NCBI RefSeq assembly: GCF_005222705.1
Contig: NZ_STGF01000010.1
Location: forward strand, 171,180-235,179
DNA: 64,000 bases
Direction: 5' to 3'
Origin: Paenibacillus sp. SY21-1
Lineage (GTDB): Bacteria; Bacillota; Bacilli; Paenibacillales; Paenibacillaceae
This document shows, in pieces, positions 1-8,695 of the stretch (its first letter is position 1; every line of letters begins with the position of its first letter). Made by a program: the position numbers and the translations under genes. Below the pieces are notes generated by a model. It was not told the origin of the DNA and did not search any database. It saw nothing but the letters and a program-made list of their open reading frames with translations.

Positions 1-1349
1 GCCCCATCGAGTGCAATGTCATACAGCCGCTCCGGCGAGCGACCCGGCTCCCGCTGCTCTACGATTAGCGCTTGATCGGCAATCGTCACGCTTAAATAGG
101 CGTAGCTGCGCCGATCGTAGCGCAAGTATACACGCTGCTGGCCAAGCGCATGCCCGGTCAGCGCAGCATTAAGCCGCACATTTCGGTAGTCGTCGCTGCC
201 CTGCAAATAGAGCAGGCCTTCTTCCTCCGGCGGGGAGGTCAGCGCGATTTTATTCTCCACATACTCGGCCGCTCCGCTGACGCTTCGCCAGGCTGCCGCG
301 CGTTTCACGTCGCCTGCCACAAAACTCATCCGCTGACCGCTGTCCTTGTTCAGCTTCATCAGCAGGTGGTTGGTGTACCAGTAGGAGGCCGGCTGAACAC
401 GGGTAAGATCGTACGGATCGTCCGTTCTGCCATTCAGAGCAAAGCCCTCGCGGTTGAAATGCAGCCCGAACAGCTCCCTGATCCGACGGTCGTTCACGCC
501 CTCCACCAGCCTGTTCATCCCGCCGTACAGCGAATTGGCGTGCATAATCATGTAGACGCTTGGCACCGAGCCAAGCCTGCTCGTGTAAATTTCCTTCATT
601 TTATCATAATCGCCATTTATTCTCGCTTCCATCTGCTCACGATTTTCCATTGGGATGTCGTCTGCGTCGCGAATAAAGTCCATTAGATAATGATTGTAAT
701 ATGCGATCTGATCCCGATTCTTGAACTCGTCCTCATCCTTGACACCGATCAGATTGCCCGCCTTGTCCATAATATTAATATAAGAAAGCCGATAGCCGTT
801 GCTGCCTAGCTCCCAATAGCCGGTTTTCAGCATTTTTTTCATTTCCTTGGGATGAAGAAACTTCTTTTCCTTGCTGTCGACCTTGCTCGCGTAGGAGAGG
901 ATGGTAGCCTTGTAATTCAGCTTCTCCAGCAGCGGCTGTGAAAAAAGGCTGGAATCGTTGCGTCCGTCCTCGAATGCCAGGAACAACGCTTTCTCCGGCA
1001 GCTTTTGCCTGCCCGCGTAATAATTCAGCACGTCCTGCTGGGATATCGTCGTATAGCCGTTATCATAAAGCGCCTGCAAATGCTGCTCCAGCCTGTTTTT
1101 GGCGATCAGCTCATTCGTGCCTGACCTGGCCACGCCAAAATAGGACAAGGCGATAAACCCGTTATCGCTTGTCCACTCTGCCCGCGACGGCTCCGCATAA
1201 CGCTTGACGTCAAATAGGGCGTGATACAAAACATAAGCGATTATCGCCAAAAAAATGAGCTGGAGCACCGTTTTTATAGCCTTGTTTCGATCTTTCTTGC
1301 GGTAGTCGAGAAAAATATAGGGGTCGCCCCCCGCGGATTTTTTCTTCAT
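1..1349 (-). CDS. NodB-like (polysaccharide deacetylase-related) membrane-anchored protein, 3' end cut off
   Basis: This gene runs off the left edge, so only about 449 N-terminal codons are seen. The start ATG at 1349 follows a GAGGA ribosome binding site. A basic N-terminus (MKKKSAGGDPYIF) precedes one membrane segment at about residues 25-45 (TVLQLIFLAIIAYVLYHALF). The following domain carries ALFLAFEDGRND, which resembles the ALTFDDG start of a NodB deacetylase fold, but the aspartate pair is changed to ED; catalysis is therefore uncertain. It is the last visible gene of the exopolysaccharide unit, 71 bp after the synthase, which suggests modification or export of the same polymer on the outer membrane face. 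It could also be another carbohydrate-active enzyme with the same barrel fold. Confidence 0.6.
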   Translation of the reverse strand, partial: MKKKSAGGDPYIFLDYRKKDRNKAIKTVLQLIFLAIIAYVLYHALFDVKRYAEPSRAEWTSDNGFIALSYFGVARSGTNELIAKNRLEQHLQALYDNGYTTISQQDVLNYYAGRQKLPEKALFLAFEDGRNDSSLFSQPLLEKLNYKATILSYASKVDSKEKKFLHPKEMKKMLKTGYWELGSNGYRLSYINIMDKAGNLIGVKDEDEFKNRDQIAYYNHYLMDFIRDADDIPMENREQMEARINGDYDKMKEIYTSRLGSVPSVYMIMHANSLYGGMNRLVEGVNDRRIRELFGLHFNREGFALNGRTDDPYDLTRVQPASYWYTNHLLMKLNKDSGQRMSFVAGDVKRAAAWRSVSGAAEYVENKIALTSPPEEEGLLYLQGSDDYRNVRLNAALTGHALGQQRVYLRYDRRSYAYLSVTIADQALIVEQREPGRSPERLYDIALDG

Positions 1350-1420
1350 AATCATCCTCGCTGGCCATCAGAATCGCCGGCATGGGTCAGCGGCCGCATG
1401 CGCTGTCGCGGGCAAGGCCA

Positions 1421-3316
1421 CTATTCCGCCTCTGCCGACAACGGCTGGTCTGCCTTCTTCTTTTTGTTTTTCTTCTTCGCCCTCTTCGCTTCCTTCTTCA
1501 GCCGCGCCTCCACATCCTGCGGCGTTTCGCGCGTGCCCCATGTCGACTTCCAGAAGGTCACCCAAGCGACAGGCATTTGCCAGAGCAGCACAAGCTCGTA
1601 AAATACGCAAAATACGAGTCCAAAAATCCAGAGCTTGCTCTGTCTGAACAGCATGTGGGCAAAGCTCATCAGCAGCGCCATCAGCAGCAAGCCCATCAGA
1701 AACGTGCTGGGAAACACCTTGTGAACAAGCGGCACATAGAGCAGATTATAGAGGACGATAACCGGAGCCGCGATGGGCACAACCAGACCGATATAGAAAA
1801 ACAGCGCCATGAATGGCTCCTTCTTCCATACAAAGCCTCCGGCCCTTAACGATTCGCGAAGCCACGAACGCTTCCAGCGCATCTGCTGCTTGAGAAAAAC
1901 CTTCATATCGGATGGAACGATCGTCGAGCAAATCGCGCTATCCTGATACGCCGTCCGATGCGTTTGCAGCATAAAATTGGTCATGCTTCGATCATCCCCG
2001 AAGGTGGCGGGCTGACCGAGAAACTTCTGATTGAGCCAAGCCTCTCTATGCTGCTCGATCAGCTCCTTGCGATAGCAGGCCAAAGGTCCGGACAAGCAAG
2101 TCACGCAGTCAAAATAGGATTCGGCAGCCTTCATGATTCGAAAGGCGATATAATAACGAACCGTCTGCAGCTTCGTGACCGAGTTCGTATATTTGTTCTC
2201 CACGTCTGTCCGGCCGGCTACGCCGCCCATCTTCGGGTCCTGGAACGGCTGCACGATATGCCGGATGGCATTGGGCTCAAGAAAGCTGTCGGAATCGACG
2301 AATACGACAAGATTATGCTTGGCCATGGCGACGCCTTCAACGAGCGCCACCCGCTTCCCTCCGTTCTCCGGAAGCACATGCAGCTTCAATCTCGCCTTTG
2401 TCTTGAAGCGCTCGGCCTCCTCGTGAATAAGGGCAATAACCTTCTCAATCTGCTCCACCGACCTGTCGGTGGACCGATCGTCGACGACGATGACCTCCAG
2501 CTTCTCTACAGGATAATCCTGATTGATGCAGCTTAGAATGGTGCGGTGAATCCATTCCTCCTCGTTGAAGCAAGGAATAATGATCGTTACGCCCGGCGTG
2601 TAATGCCGGTTAACGGGCACATCGCGATGCAGCGCTCCGAACAGGTAGCGGGTCAGCAGAAAAGCCGCCGCCGTCAAGCTGTACAGATACAACCATATAT
2701 TGTATTTGAAGTAGATAATGCTTTCAACCCGCATTAACATAATGACCGCAACCGCCACGAACAGCAGGCTGCTCGCCATATAGACCGAGTAGCCCCAGCG
2801 CTTGCGCTGCAAATAGGCAGCGATCGGCTTCTCGAATTGGAAGGCAAGCATATGCTTTTGATCATCGCCCTCGCCGCGATGAAATACACGAACCAGCTTG
2901 GCCTTTATTTTGACATTCGCTTCGAATCCCTCCGGCATTGTGCCCGGAGGGATATCGAATTCCAATCTATATTCGCCGCCTTCCATATATCGGCCCTTCG
3001 GATCATGCAATTCAATTAATAAGCCGGTCGATGAAATATCCACCGCCGTCGCCTTCAGGTTCGCTCTCTTGCTCCGGCCGTTCCGTCGGACCAGCACCTC
3101 GAAGGAAGCCTGATAGCGCAAGCTGAGCTCCTGCAGCTTCTTGATGTAGTCCGCATCGAACTTGCGATTGTCGGTTTCGTCCTTCTGCATGCCTCTACGG
3201 TCGAAGGTTATACGCTGCTGCTCCGGGTCTGGAACATAGGACAGCACCCGCCTGTCCGTCCTCGGAACGGACAGCACTTCGCCAGGCTTTTGCTTGCTTC
3301 GCTTAAACTTAAACAT
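1421..3316 (-). CDS. PilZ-domain family 2 glycosyltransferase (membrane polysaccharide synthase)
   Basis: A 631-residue processive glycosyltransferase. Residues about 65-165 form a PilZ-like domain with the DISSTG motif at 93-98. Two membrane segments lie at about 180-225. The GT2 catalytic domain starts near 240 and shows VDD (278-280), DSD (341-343), GDD (440-442) and the QQMRW form of QxxRW (477-481). More membrane segments lie at about 500-600, and the C-terminus is very lysine-rich. The order is that of cellulose, hyaluronan or NodC-type synthases that polymerise and export a chain. PilZ domains bind c-di-GMP in many families; the usual RxxxR arm is not clear here, so control by c-di-GMP is an inference. 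Start ATG 3316 follows TTAGGGGG. It lies 17 bp after the UDP-sugar dehydrogenase gene that probably supplies its substrate. Confidence 0.85.
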   Translation of the reverse strand: MFKFKRSKQKPGEVLSVPRTDRRVLSYVPDPEQQRITFDRRGMQKDETDNRKFDADYIKKLQELSLRYQASFEVLVRRNGRSKRANLKATAVDISSTGLLIELHDPKGRYMEGGEYRLEFDIPPGTMPEGFEANVKIKAKLVRVFHRGEGDDQKHMLAFQFEKPIAAYLQRKRWGYSVYMASSLLFVAVAVIMLMRVESIIYFKYNIWLYLYSLTAAAFLLTRYLFGALHRDVPVNRHYTPGVTIIIPCFNEEEWIHRTILSCINQDYPVEKLEVIVVDDRSTDRSVEQIEKVIALIHEEAERFKTKARLKLHVLPENGGKRVALVEGVAMAKHNLVVFVDSDSFLEPNAIRHIVQPFQDPKMGGVAGRTDVENKYTNSVTKLQTVRYYIAFRIMKAAESYFDCVTCLSGPLACYRKELIEQHREAWLNQKFLGQPATFGDDRSMTNFMLQTHRTAYQDSAICSTIVPSDMKVFLKQQMRWKRSWLRESLRAGGFVWKKEPFMALFFYIGLVVPIAAPVIVLYNLLYVPLVHKVFPSTFLMGLLLMALLMSFAHMLFRQSKLWIFGLVFCVFYELVLLWQMPVAWVTFWKSTWGTRETPQDVEARLKKEAKRAKKKNKKKKADQPLSAEAE

Positions 3317-3333
3317 GTCAGCCCCCTAACCGG

Positions 3334-4653
3334 CTATAAGCTCCAGTATTCGTAGCCTCTATGCTCGAATGCGTTTTTATCGTAGCAGCCCCGCACATCC
3401 ACGAACAGCCTGCTCCCGCTGTCTCCGTATAAAGGCTCAAACTGCTCGGGCGTCATCTCCGCAAAGCAGGAATGGGGCACAGCGACAACGACCGCGCTCA
3501 GCGAATGGAGCTCCTCCATTTGGGCAAGCTCAATGCCGTAAGCCTTGAAGACCTGCGCTTGGTCGGCAAACGGATCGACGGCCTTCGTCTCAATCCCGTA
3601 TTCCCCCAACTCCTCAATAATATCGAAAACCTTGGAATTACGGATGTCCGCGCTGTTCTCCTTATAGGACAAGCCCAGGAAGCCGATTTTGGCTGTGTTT
3701 AAATTATGCTTTTGCTGAACGAGCCTCTTCACGATTTGCCCGGCTACGTATTTGCCCATTCCATCGTTCACCTGGCGGCTGGCCGTCATGATTTTGAGCG
3801 GCTTGCCAAGCTCCTCCGCTTTGTAGGTCAAGTAATAAGGATCTACGCTGATGCAGTGGCCGCCGACAAGACCGGGCGAGAAGTGGAGAAAGTTCCACTT
3901 GGTGCCCGCCGCCGCAAGCACCGCCTGCGTAGATAGCCCCATATGATTAAACAGCATGGACAGCTCGTTCATAAAAGCAATGTTTACGTCACGCTGCGCA
4001 TTCTCGATCACCTTGGCCGCCTCGGCGACTTTAATGCTCTCCGCCCGGTACACGCCGACCTTCACGACCAGCTCATACACGCGTGCAATAACGGACAGCG
4101 CTTGCTCGTCCATGCCCGATACAAGCTTCACTACGTTCTCCAGCCGGTGGATTCTGTCGCCCGGATTCATCCGCTCGGGCGAGTAGCCTACCTTGAAATC
4201 CCGTCCGCCTTGAAGACCCGATTCCGCCTCCAGAATCGGCAGACAAATATCCTCGGTTACGCCAGGATAGACGGTGGATTCGTAGACGACAATGTTGCCC
4301 GGCTTCAAATGGCGCCCGATCGCCACGCTCGCCTGCCATACGTGGGTTAAATCCGGGATGTTGCCTTGCTGAACGGGGGTCGGGACGGTCACGATATAGA
4401 AATCAGCCTGCGCAAGCTCCTCTTCTTCCGTTGTAAAGGCGACCGTGCATGCCTGAAGCGCCGCATCGCCGATCATCTCTGTCGGATCGATGCCCTGCCT
4501 GCAGCTCTCCACTCTTGTTTCGCTGACGTCAAAGCCGATAACCTCGGCATGGGCAGACAATGCCGCCGCCAGCGGCAGCCCCACGTAGCCCAGTCCGATA
4601 ACCGCTATTTTTGCCTGCCGATTCACTATGCTGTCGTATAAGTCCATGTACAC
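3334..4653 (-). CDS. UDP-N-acetylhexosamine 6-dehydrogenase (nucleotide-sugar dehydrogenase)
   Basis: A 439-residue UDP-glucose/UDP-HexNAc dehydrogenase family protein. It begins with a Rossmann motif (AVIGLGYVGLPLA, about 18-30). The catalytic-cysteine region GGHCISVDPYYL lies near residue 265, followed by a C-terminal nucleotide-binding domain. Such enzymes oxidise a UDP-sugar C6 alcohol to the uronic acid in two NAD+-dependent steps. The size and the GGHCI(S)VDP form resemble the WecC/TviB/WbpA branch (UDP-N-acetylated sugars) rather than the Ugd branch; the exact substrate is not decided by sequence alone. The first codon used is GTG at 4653, and ATG at 4647 is an equally reasonable start. 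It sits between the lipoprotein deacetylase gene and the GT2 synthase and is probably co-transcribed with both. Confidence 0.85.
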   Translation of the reverse strand: MYMDLYDSIVNRQAKIAVIGLGYVGLPLAAALSAHAEVIGFDVSETRVESCRQGIDPTEMIGDAALQACTVAFTTEEEELAQADFYIVTVPTPVQQGNIPDLTHVWQASVAIGRHLKPGNIVVYESTVYPGVTEDICLPILEAESGLQGGRDFKVGYSPERMNPGDRIHRLENVVKLVSGMDEQALSVIARVYELVVKVGVYRAESIKVAEAAKVIENAQRDVNIAFMNELSMLFNHMGLSTQAVLAAAGTKWNFLHFSPGLVGGHCISVDPYYLTYKAEELGKPLKIMTASRQVNDGMGKYVAGQIVKRLVQQKHNLNTAKIGFLGLSYKENSADIRNSKVFDIIEELGEYGIETKAVDPFADQAQVFKAYGIELAQMEELHSLSAVVVAVPHSCFAEMTPEQFEPLYGDSGSRLFVDVRGCYDKNAFEHRGYEYWSL

Positions 4654-4676
4654 CCATCCACTTCCGCTCGTAATTT

Positions 4677-6125
4677 CTATTGCGTCAATAATTTTGATAC
4701 CGGCATAAATTCGTAGCCGTTCGCTCTTAATTTCTTGATCACTTCCGGCAGCGCCTCGATCGTATGCAGATCGTCGAGCATATGCAGCAGAACGATGCTG
4801 CCCGGCTGGGTTTGCTCCATGATGCCGTCTACAATATGTTTGGCGTCATTGTCCTCGTTCCAGTCGAATACCGTCACATCGTACATCGCAATATCATGAT
4901 AGCCGGTCGCCGCCACAATTTTGGCCGATTCGTCGTCGATGGCGCCGGTTGGCGGCCTGAACTGCATAAGCGGCTGATGCTGAATCGCCTCCGTCATAAT
5001 GCGGTGGCCCTTAACGATCTCCTCCTGCAGCTCCTCCGGGGACAGTCCGGTAATGACCGGATGGGAGTACGTATGGTTGGCGATTTCATGGCCCAGCTCC
5101 GAGAGCGCTCTGGCCAAATTCGGATTACGCTCCACGCCGTTTGCCCGCAAGTAGAAGGTGACCTTCACATCGTATTCGTCCAAAATATCAAGCAGCTTGG
5201 TTACCGTGTAGTCCGTTCCCCAATCATCGAAGGTGAGCGCCACAACCTTTTTGTCCGTGTCCGCATTATAGATCAGCTTGTATGGCGCGTCCGCATAGTC
5301 GAGATTGCGCTTAGCCGCGTCATAGCCCGGAATTTCCTCAAGCGGCAGCAGCTTGGCATCCTGCTCCATCAGCTTGCCAAGAGGGACAAAGGCATAGCCG
5401 ATATCTGCCGCTGCTCTGGCAATAATCGGAATAGCCTGAGCCACATCCGGATTCAGCTCCGTATCCAGCGCGATAATGCCGCCTCTCGTAATATGGTCGC
5501 GAACGTAACGATATTTTTCGTCCTCCGTTTCAGCGTTCCAGTTATTCAAGTTAAGCGTGTAGGATACGACCGCCTTTGCTCCGCTTTGCGCTGCGGCCAG
5601 TCTCAACGGCTCGTTGAAATCGCCTGATCTTGTCCGTACATACTGCGTTGCGACGCCCGTTTCTCTCTTGATGATTTCACTGCTTAATTGAACCTCTTTA
5701 TATACCTGATCGTAAGGCAGCTTGCTGAGATCAAGCCGTTTAAGCGTATTGTTCTCGAGCTCATGCCCTCTCTCGGCTATCCGCTTGGCCAGCCCGGGCT
5801 CCTCTGCGACTCGCATGCCGGGCACAAAAAAGGTGGCGATGATGCCTTGCTTATCCAGCTCATCAAGCAATTCATTCATCAGCTCTTCGCTGCCCATTCC
5901 ATTGAATGTAAGCGAAAATTCCCTGCTCGTTGTATGTACGTAAGCTACCGTCTGGCTTGGCTGCAGTCCATACGGCGGTTCGGTTATTGCCGTCGACTGC
6001 GGCTCGTCCGGAACGATTTCCGCCCCGCCGCCAAGCAACGTGCAGCCGCCAAGCGGGATCGTCGCCAGCGCGACGAGGAGAGCAGAAGCAAGCAAGCGCA
6101 AATAAAGCTTGGAAAAAAGCTGCAT
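4677..6125 (-). CDS. Lipoprotein with two tandem NodB domains, the first degenerate
   Basis: A 482-residue extracytoplasmic lipoprotein. ATG 6125 is chosen because AAAGGAG lies 10 nt upstream and a signal peptide with lipobox (LATIPLGGC) follows directly; the longer frame from 6278 would bury the signal. The C-terminal half is a normal NodB polysaccharide deacetylase domain with VVALTFDD, EIANHTYSH (HxxxH), RPPTGAID and VLLHMLDD. The N-terminal half repeats the fold but has LTFNGMGS where TFDD is expected and HELENNTLKR where HxxxxH metal ligands are expected, so it probably cannot bind the catalytic metal. It is first in the exopolysaccharide unit and is likely to deacetylate the exported HexNAc-containing polymer. 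The inactive copy may bind substrate. Confidence 0.85.
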   Translation of the reverse strand: MQLFSKLYLRLLASALLVALATIPLGGCTLLGGGAEIVPDEPQSTAITEPPYGLQPSQTVAYVHTTSREFSLTFNGMGSEELMNELLDELDKQGIIATFFVPGMRVAEEPGLAKRIAERGHELENNTLKRLDLSKLPYDQVYKEVQLSSEIIKRETGVATQYVRTRSGDFNEPLRLAAAQSGAKAVVSYTLNLNNWNAETEDEKYRYVRDHITRGGIIALDTELNPDVAQAIPIIARAAADIGYAFVPLGKLMEQDAKLLPLEEIPGYDAAKRNLDYADAPYKLIYNADTDKKVVALTFDDWGTDYTVTKLLDILDEYDVKVTFYLRANGVERNPNLARALSELGHEIANHTYSHPVITGLSPEELQEEIVKGHRIMTEAIQHQPLMQFRPPTGAIDDESAKIVAATGYHDIAMYDVTVFDWNEDNDAKHIVDGIMEQTQPGSIVLLHMLDDLHTIEALPEVIKKLRANGYEFMPVSKLLTQ

Positions 6126-6361
6126 GCACAAATGCTCCTTTATACCTAATTTACTAAGACCTTTTAACCAATACCAATATAATGAATTATACGGACGGGT
6201 TCTGTACAAAATCTGAACATGCTGGGGGCTGGAGGCAACGATCGGCCATGGCTTGGACGATTGCTGACTGGAAGGCAATAACGAATGTCAGGCTGGCAAT
6301 ATGACCAAATATAGCTAATTTGCGCCGCTTTGTGAATACGCCAAATTATGGCTGCAAATTC

Positions 6362-6412
6362 CTAAAATAAATAAAAGCTCCGGGGCGCTATCCTGCGCCT
6401 TGCCGAAGCTTT
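6362..6412 (-). terminator. Intrinsic terminator of the Gfo/Idh gene
   Basis: Imperfect hairpin with arms AAGCTCCGGGGCGC (from 6375) and GCGCCTTGCCGAAGCTT (to 6411). On the minus strand it is followed by a T-rich run. It lies just past the stop codon at 6428. Confidence 0.6.
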
Positions 6413-6427
6413 GTATCCCCCGTGCGC

Positions 6428-7513
6428 TTACTCCTCCTCTGCCCAAGGCTGTCTTGCCGAAACGACCGTTTCTCCCGTTTTAATGGCTTCGAGCATTAAC
6501 AGCGACAAATAATGATCCTGAGCCGCTTCGGACAGACTGTAGAAGGAGCCCGCCCTTCCCGACACATAGTCCGCCATTTGAAGCAGCGAGGTAGCGATTG
6601 CGATTTCTTCATCGCTTAGCCTTGCAGGTGCTGTCGGATTGCGATACAGCCACTGCTCGCCCGCAAGGATTCCTTTATGGTAATAGCCCTCCAGATTTCC
6701 GCCATGCCCCTTGTCGACCCGCCGCAGCTCCAGATGAACGGGCGTAGCATAATCGAGCAAGTAGCTGGCCTGCTCGTCCACCAGTTCCCCGAGCGAGCCT
6801 CTGACGAGAATGCGACTGCGGCGTATCCAGGAAAAATACTGCTCACGCGTAAAATCGTATACCGCCAGCTTATCGCCGAACCGGAGCGTAGCCAGCTGCT
6901 GGCTGGTTTCAACCATGCCATCCTCTTGTGGATCGCCTTGCCTTGACGGTCCCCGGGCAATAAGCGATGGAAACTGCTCGCCGCGGATAACCGCCTTGTC
7001 GAAGCCTACGCCAAGCAGCTTGCGGATTAGGCTAACGCCGTGATAATCGTGAGCGGCAGACATTTGAACATGCGAAATATCGCCGAGCTTGCCGGAGCGG
7101 ACCAACGCGATACGCGCAGCATGAAGCGGCTGGAACAAATACTGCTCCGCAACCTGTATTTTCGCTTGTCGGGGCAAGGCGCCATACAGGGCGACCAGGG
7201 CGTCCACATCGCTGGCCGGCGGGGTTTCCGCCAGCACCGGAATTTCGCGCTCCGCCAATTGACGTATAAGCTCTGGCGCTACTCCCCGGCCGACGGATAC
7301 TACGGCAAATTCGTAATGATCGGCTTGCGCCAGCAAAGCTTCCATCGTGCGCACTGTAGGTATGCCCCATTCGCGCTCGATGTCCTTGCCCTTCAGCTCG
7401 TCACGCACCAGCATCGTATGTACGCGAAAGCGTTGCGGCATGGCCCTTGCTATTCGCATATAAAACTCTGCGCGCCAGCCTCCTCCAACAATCGCAAAGC
7501 TTGTAATCGTCAT
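6428..7513 (-). CDS. Gfo/Idh/MocA family oxidoreductase-like protein
   Basis: A 361-residue protein with an N-terminal Rossmann fold (TITSFAIVGGGWRAEFYMR) and the C-terminal alpha/beta domain of the Gfo/Idh/MocA family, whose members oxidise or reduce sugars and inositols with NAD(P). The start is taken as ATG 7513, because AAAGG lies about 8 nt upstream; the ATG at 7522 would overlap that ribosome binding site. The usual catalytic EKP motif reads AETPP, so the conserved lysine is missing and activity as a classical dehydrogenase is doubtful. A MITE-like repeat ends 20 bp upstream of the start, so the original promoter has been displaced or replaced. Substrate unknown. Confidence 0.75.
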   Translation of the reverse strand: MTITSFAIVGGGWRAEFYMRIARAMPQRFRVHTMLVRDELKGKDIEREWGIPTVRTMEALLAQADHYEFAVVSVGRGVAPELIRQLAEREIPVLAETPPASDVDALVALYGALPRQAKIQVAEQYLFQPLHAARIALVRSGKLGDISHVQMSAAHDYHGVSLIRKLLGVGFDKAVIRGEQFPSLIARGPSRQGDPQEDGMVETSQQLATLRFGDKLAVYDFTREQYFSWIRRSRILVRGSLGELVDEQASYLLDYATPVHLELRRVDKGHGGNLEGYYHKGILAGEQWLYRNPTAPARLSDEEIAIATSLLQMADYVSGRAGSFYSLSEAAQDHYLSLLMLEAIKTGETVVSARQPWAEEE

Positions 7514-7532
7514 TTGACCCATCCTTTCATCC

Positions 7533-7695
7533 AGGGCGTGTCTGAAAACCCGTTCAGAGGCACCTTACACCGTCTTTTCGCCCCCTGCTTCGCTCCGTTT
7601 GCTTGATGTACCCCCGGTACACCTTCACAAACGCGCCTTGCATGGAACGAAACTTCGGCTACATTTGCTGTCCTCAGCGTTCTCAGACACGCCCT
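7533..7695. repeat. MITE-like element with 13-bp perfect terminal inverted repeats
   Basis: A 163-bp non-coding element bounded by AGGGCGTGTCTGA at 7533-7545 and its exact reverse complement at 7683-7695. The similarity extends a few bases further inward (AAAAC against GAAAC-like). No transposase is encoded. No clear target-site duplication is visible at the flanks. The structure fits a non-autonomous mobile element or other dispersed repeat; only one copy is seen in this window. Confidence 0.65.
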
Positions 7696-7716
7696 AATCG
7701 TTTCAAATAAATGTAC

Positions 7717-7749
7717 ACAAAAAAAAGACCTCTGCAACAGAGGTCTTTT
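7717..7749 (-). terminator. Strong intrinsic terminator
   Basis: Perfect 12-bp stem AAAAGACCTCTG / CAGAGGTCTTTT with a 3-nt loop. On the minus strand it is followed by eight T. It lies directly after the stop codon of the gene at 7751-8320. Confidence 0.9.
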
Positions 7750-7750
7750 G

Positions 7751-8320
7751 CTAGGCGGTTTGAAACGCTCCGGATGCCTGCAATTCTGTCTGAACGCCCG
7801 TATACGTATGCAGTTTGCCCTGATACACAAGCTCCAGCTTCGACGTCTGCTCGAAATCCCCGGGAGTGACAAACAATGCGGGCTTATCTACCAATACAAA
7901 TCCGCTTTGCTCGAACACCGAGGCTACAAATTGGGAACAAAAATAAGCGTAGTCCCGTTTCAGCTCAATATTCAGCATGACGCCTACCATACCCAGCAAA
8001 TTATACTTGTATTGATCGCGATTCTTCTCCATATAACGAATCTGGTTGCGAATGCAAACGTAAGTGCTGTGCGAAATCGTGCATTTGAACAATGAGCATA
8101 ACGAGTCCTCAAAAAAAGCGCCGCGTACGTCTTCTCTGACAAAGCCGGCCAAAAAGGGATTGCTAGGATTTTTTCTTCCAAAGCTATATACCTCTGTAAG
8201 CTCTTGGTCAAAAGCTATGGATGCGTGATTTAGTCTGTTTTTTGTATATAGCTGAATGGTTTTGGAAAATAAGGTGCCTGTATTTGTCAAAAGCACATAA
8301 ATATCTACATCTCTATTCAT
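7751..8320 (-). CDS. Predicted permuted papain-fold (NlpC/P60-like, YiiX-type) protein
   Basis: A 189-residue cytoplasmic-looking protein with no signal peptide or membrane segment. Two features suggest a circularly permuted NlpC/P60 papain-like fold of the YiiX/YebB kind: a histidine in LNHASIAFD near residue 32 and a cysteine in YAYFCSQFVASVFEQSG near residue 128. In that group the histidine comes before the cysteine. Typical members hydrolyse amide or thioester bonds, or act on lipids; the substrate here cannot be told. Start ATG 8320 follows GGAGG. The gene is monocistronic, with its own terminator at 7717-7749. Confidence 0.6.
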   Translation of the reverse strand: MNRDVDIYVLLTNTGTLFSKTIQLYTKNRLNHASIAFDQELTEVYSFGRKNPSNPFLAGFVREDVRGAFFEDSLCSLFKCTISHSTYVCIRNQIRYMEKNRDQYKYNLLGMVGVMLNIELKRDYAYFCSQFVASVFEQSGFVLVDKPALFVTPGDFEQTSKLELVYQGKLHTYTGVQTELQASGAFQTA

Positions 8321-8695
8321 GCCGTACTACCTCCACATTAAAGAACTCTCATCTAGGTATTAACTTTAATGCAGGAGAAATAAATTCTAAACCTGCTCAG
8401 GTAATAGATTCAACCCCGACCTTAGTCCAGTTAGTAAGTATAGCCCGTTTATGACAATAACCGCTGAGACGCCCCGCCGTCTTAACCCCTCTCCATTTTA
8501 CTGGATTTTCAAATTTTACTCAATAATCAGTTCGCCTCTTTTTCCTCATGCTATAAAGTTTGTTAAGATTTACATGATTGCGGCGTGATATAGTAGGATT
8601 AGATGGATGCCGCAAGACCACCTTCATGCTTGCAAGGCAGCTACCTCAATAGACGATAGAAATACATCATTATGTTGCGGAGGCGTCATATAAAA
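8321..8695. other. Divergent intergenic region, 375 bp
   Basis: AT-rich spacer between the papain-like gene (minus) and the isoprenoid-synthase-like gene (plus). It must contain both promoters. I see no convincing -35/-10 pair, no RNA gene and no small ORF with a good ribosome binding site. Confidence 0.5.

Noticed and set aside
1958..2536. Long plus-strand frames opposite the glycosyltransferase and opposite other minus-strand genes
   Set aside because: They mirror codon bias of the real genes on the other strand, lack ribosome binding sites and have no recognisable domain.
7751..8320. Phage or toxin gene because of small size and isolated position
   Set aside because: No toxin/antitoxin partner or phage gene nearby; the papain-fold-like motifs give a better explanation.
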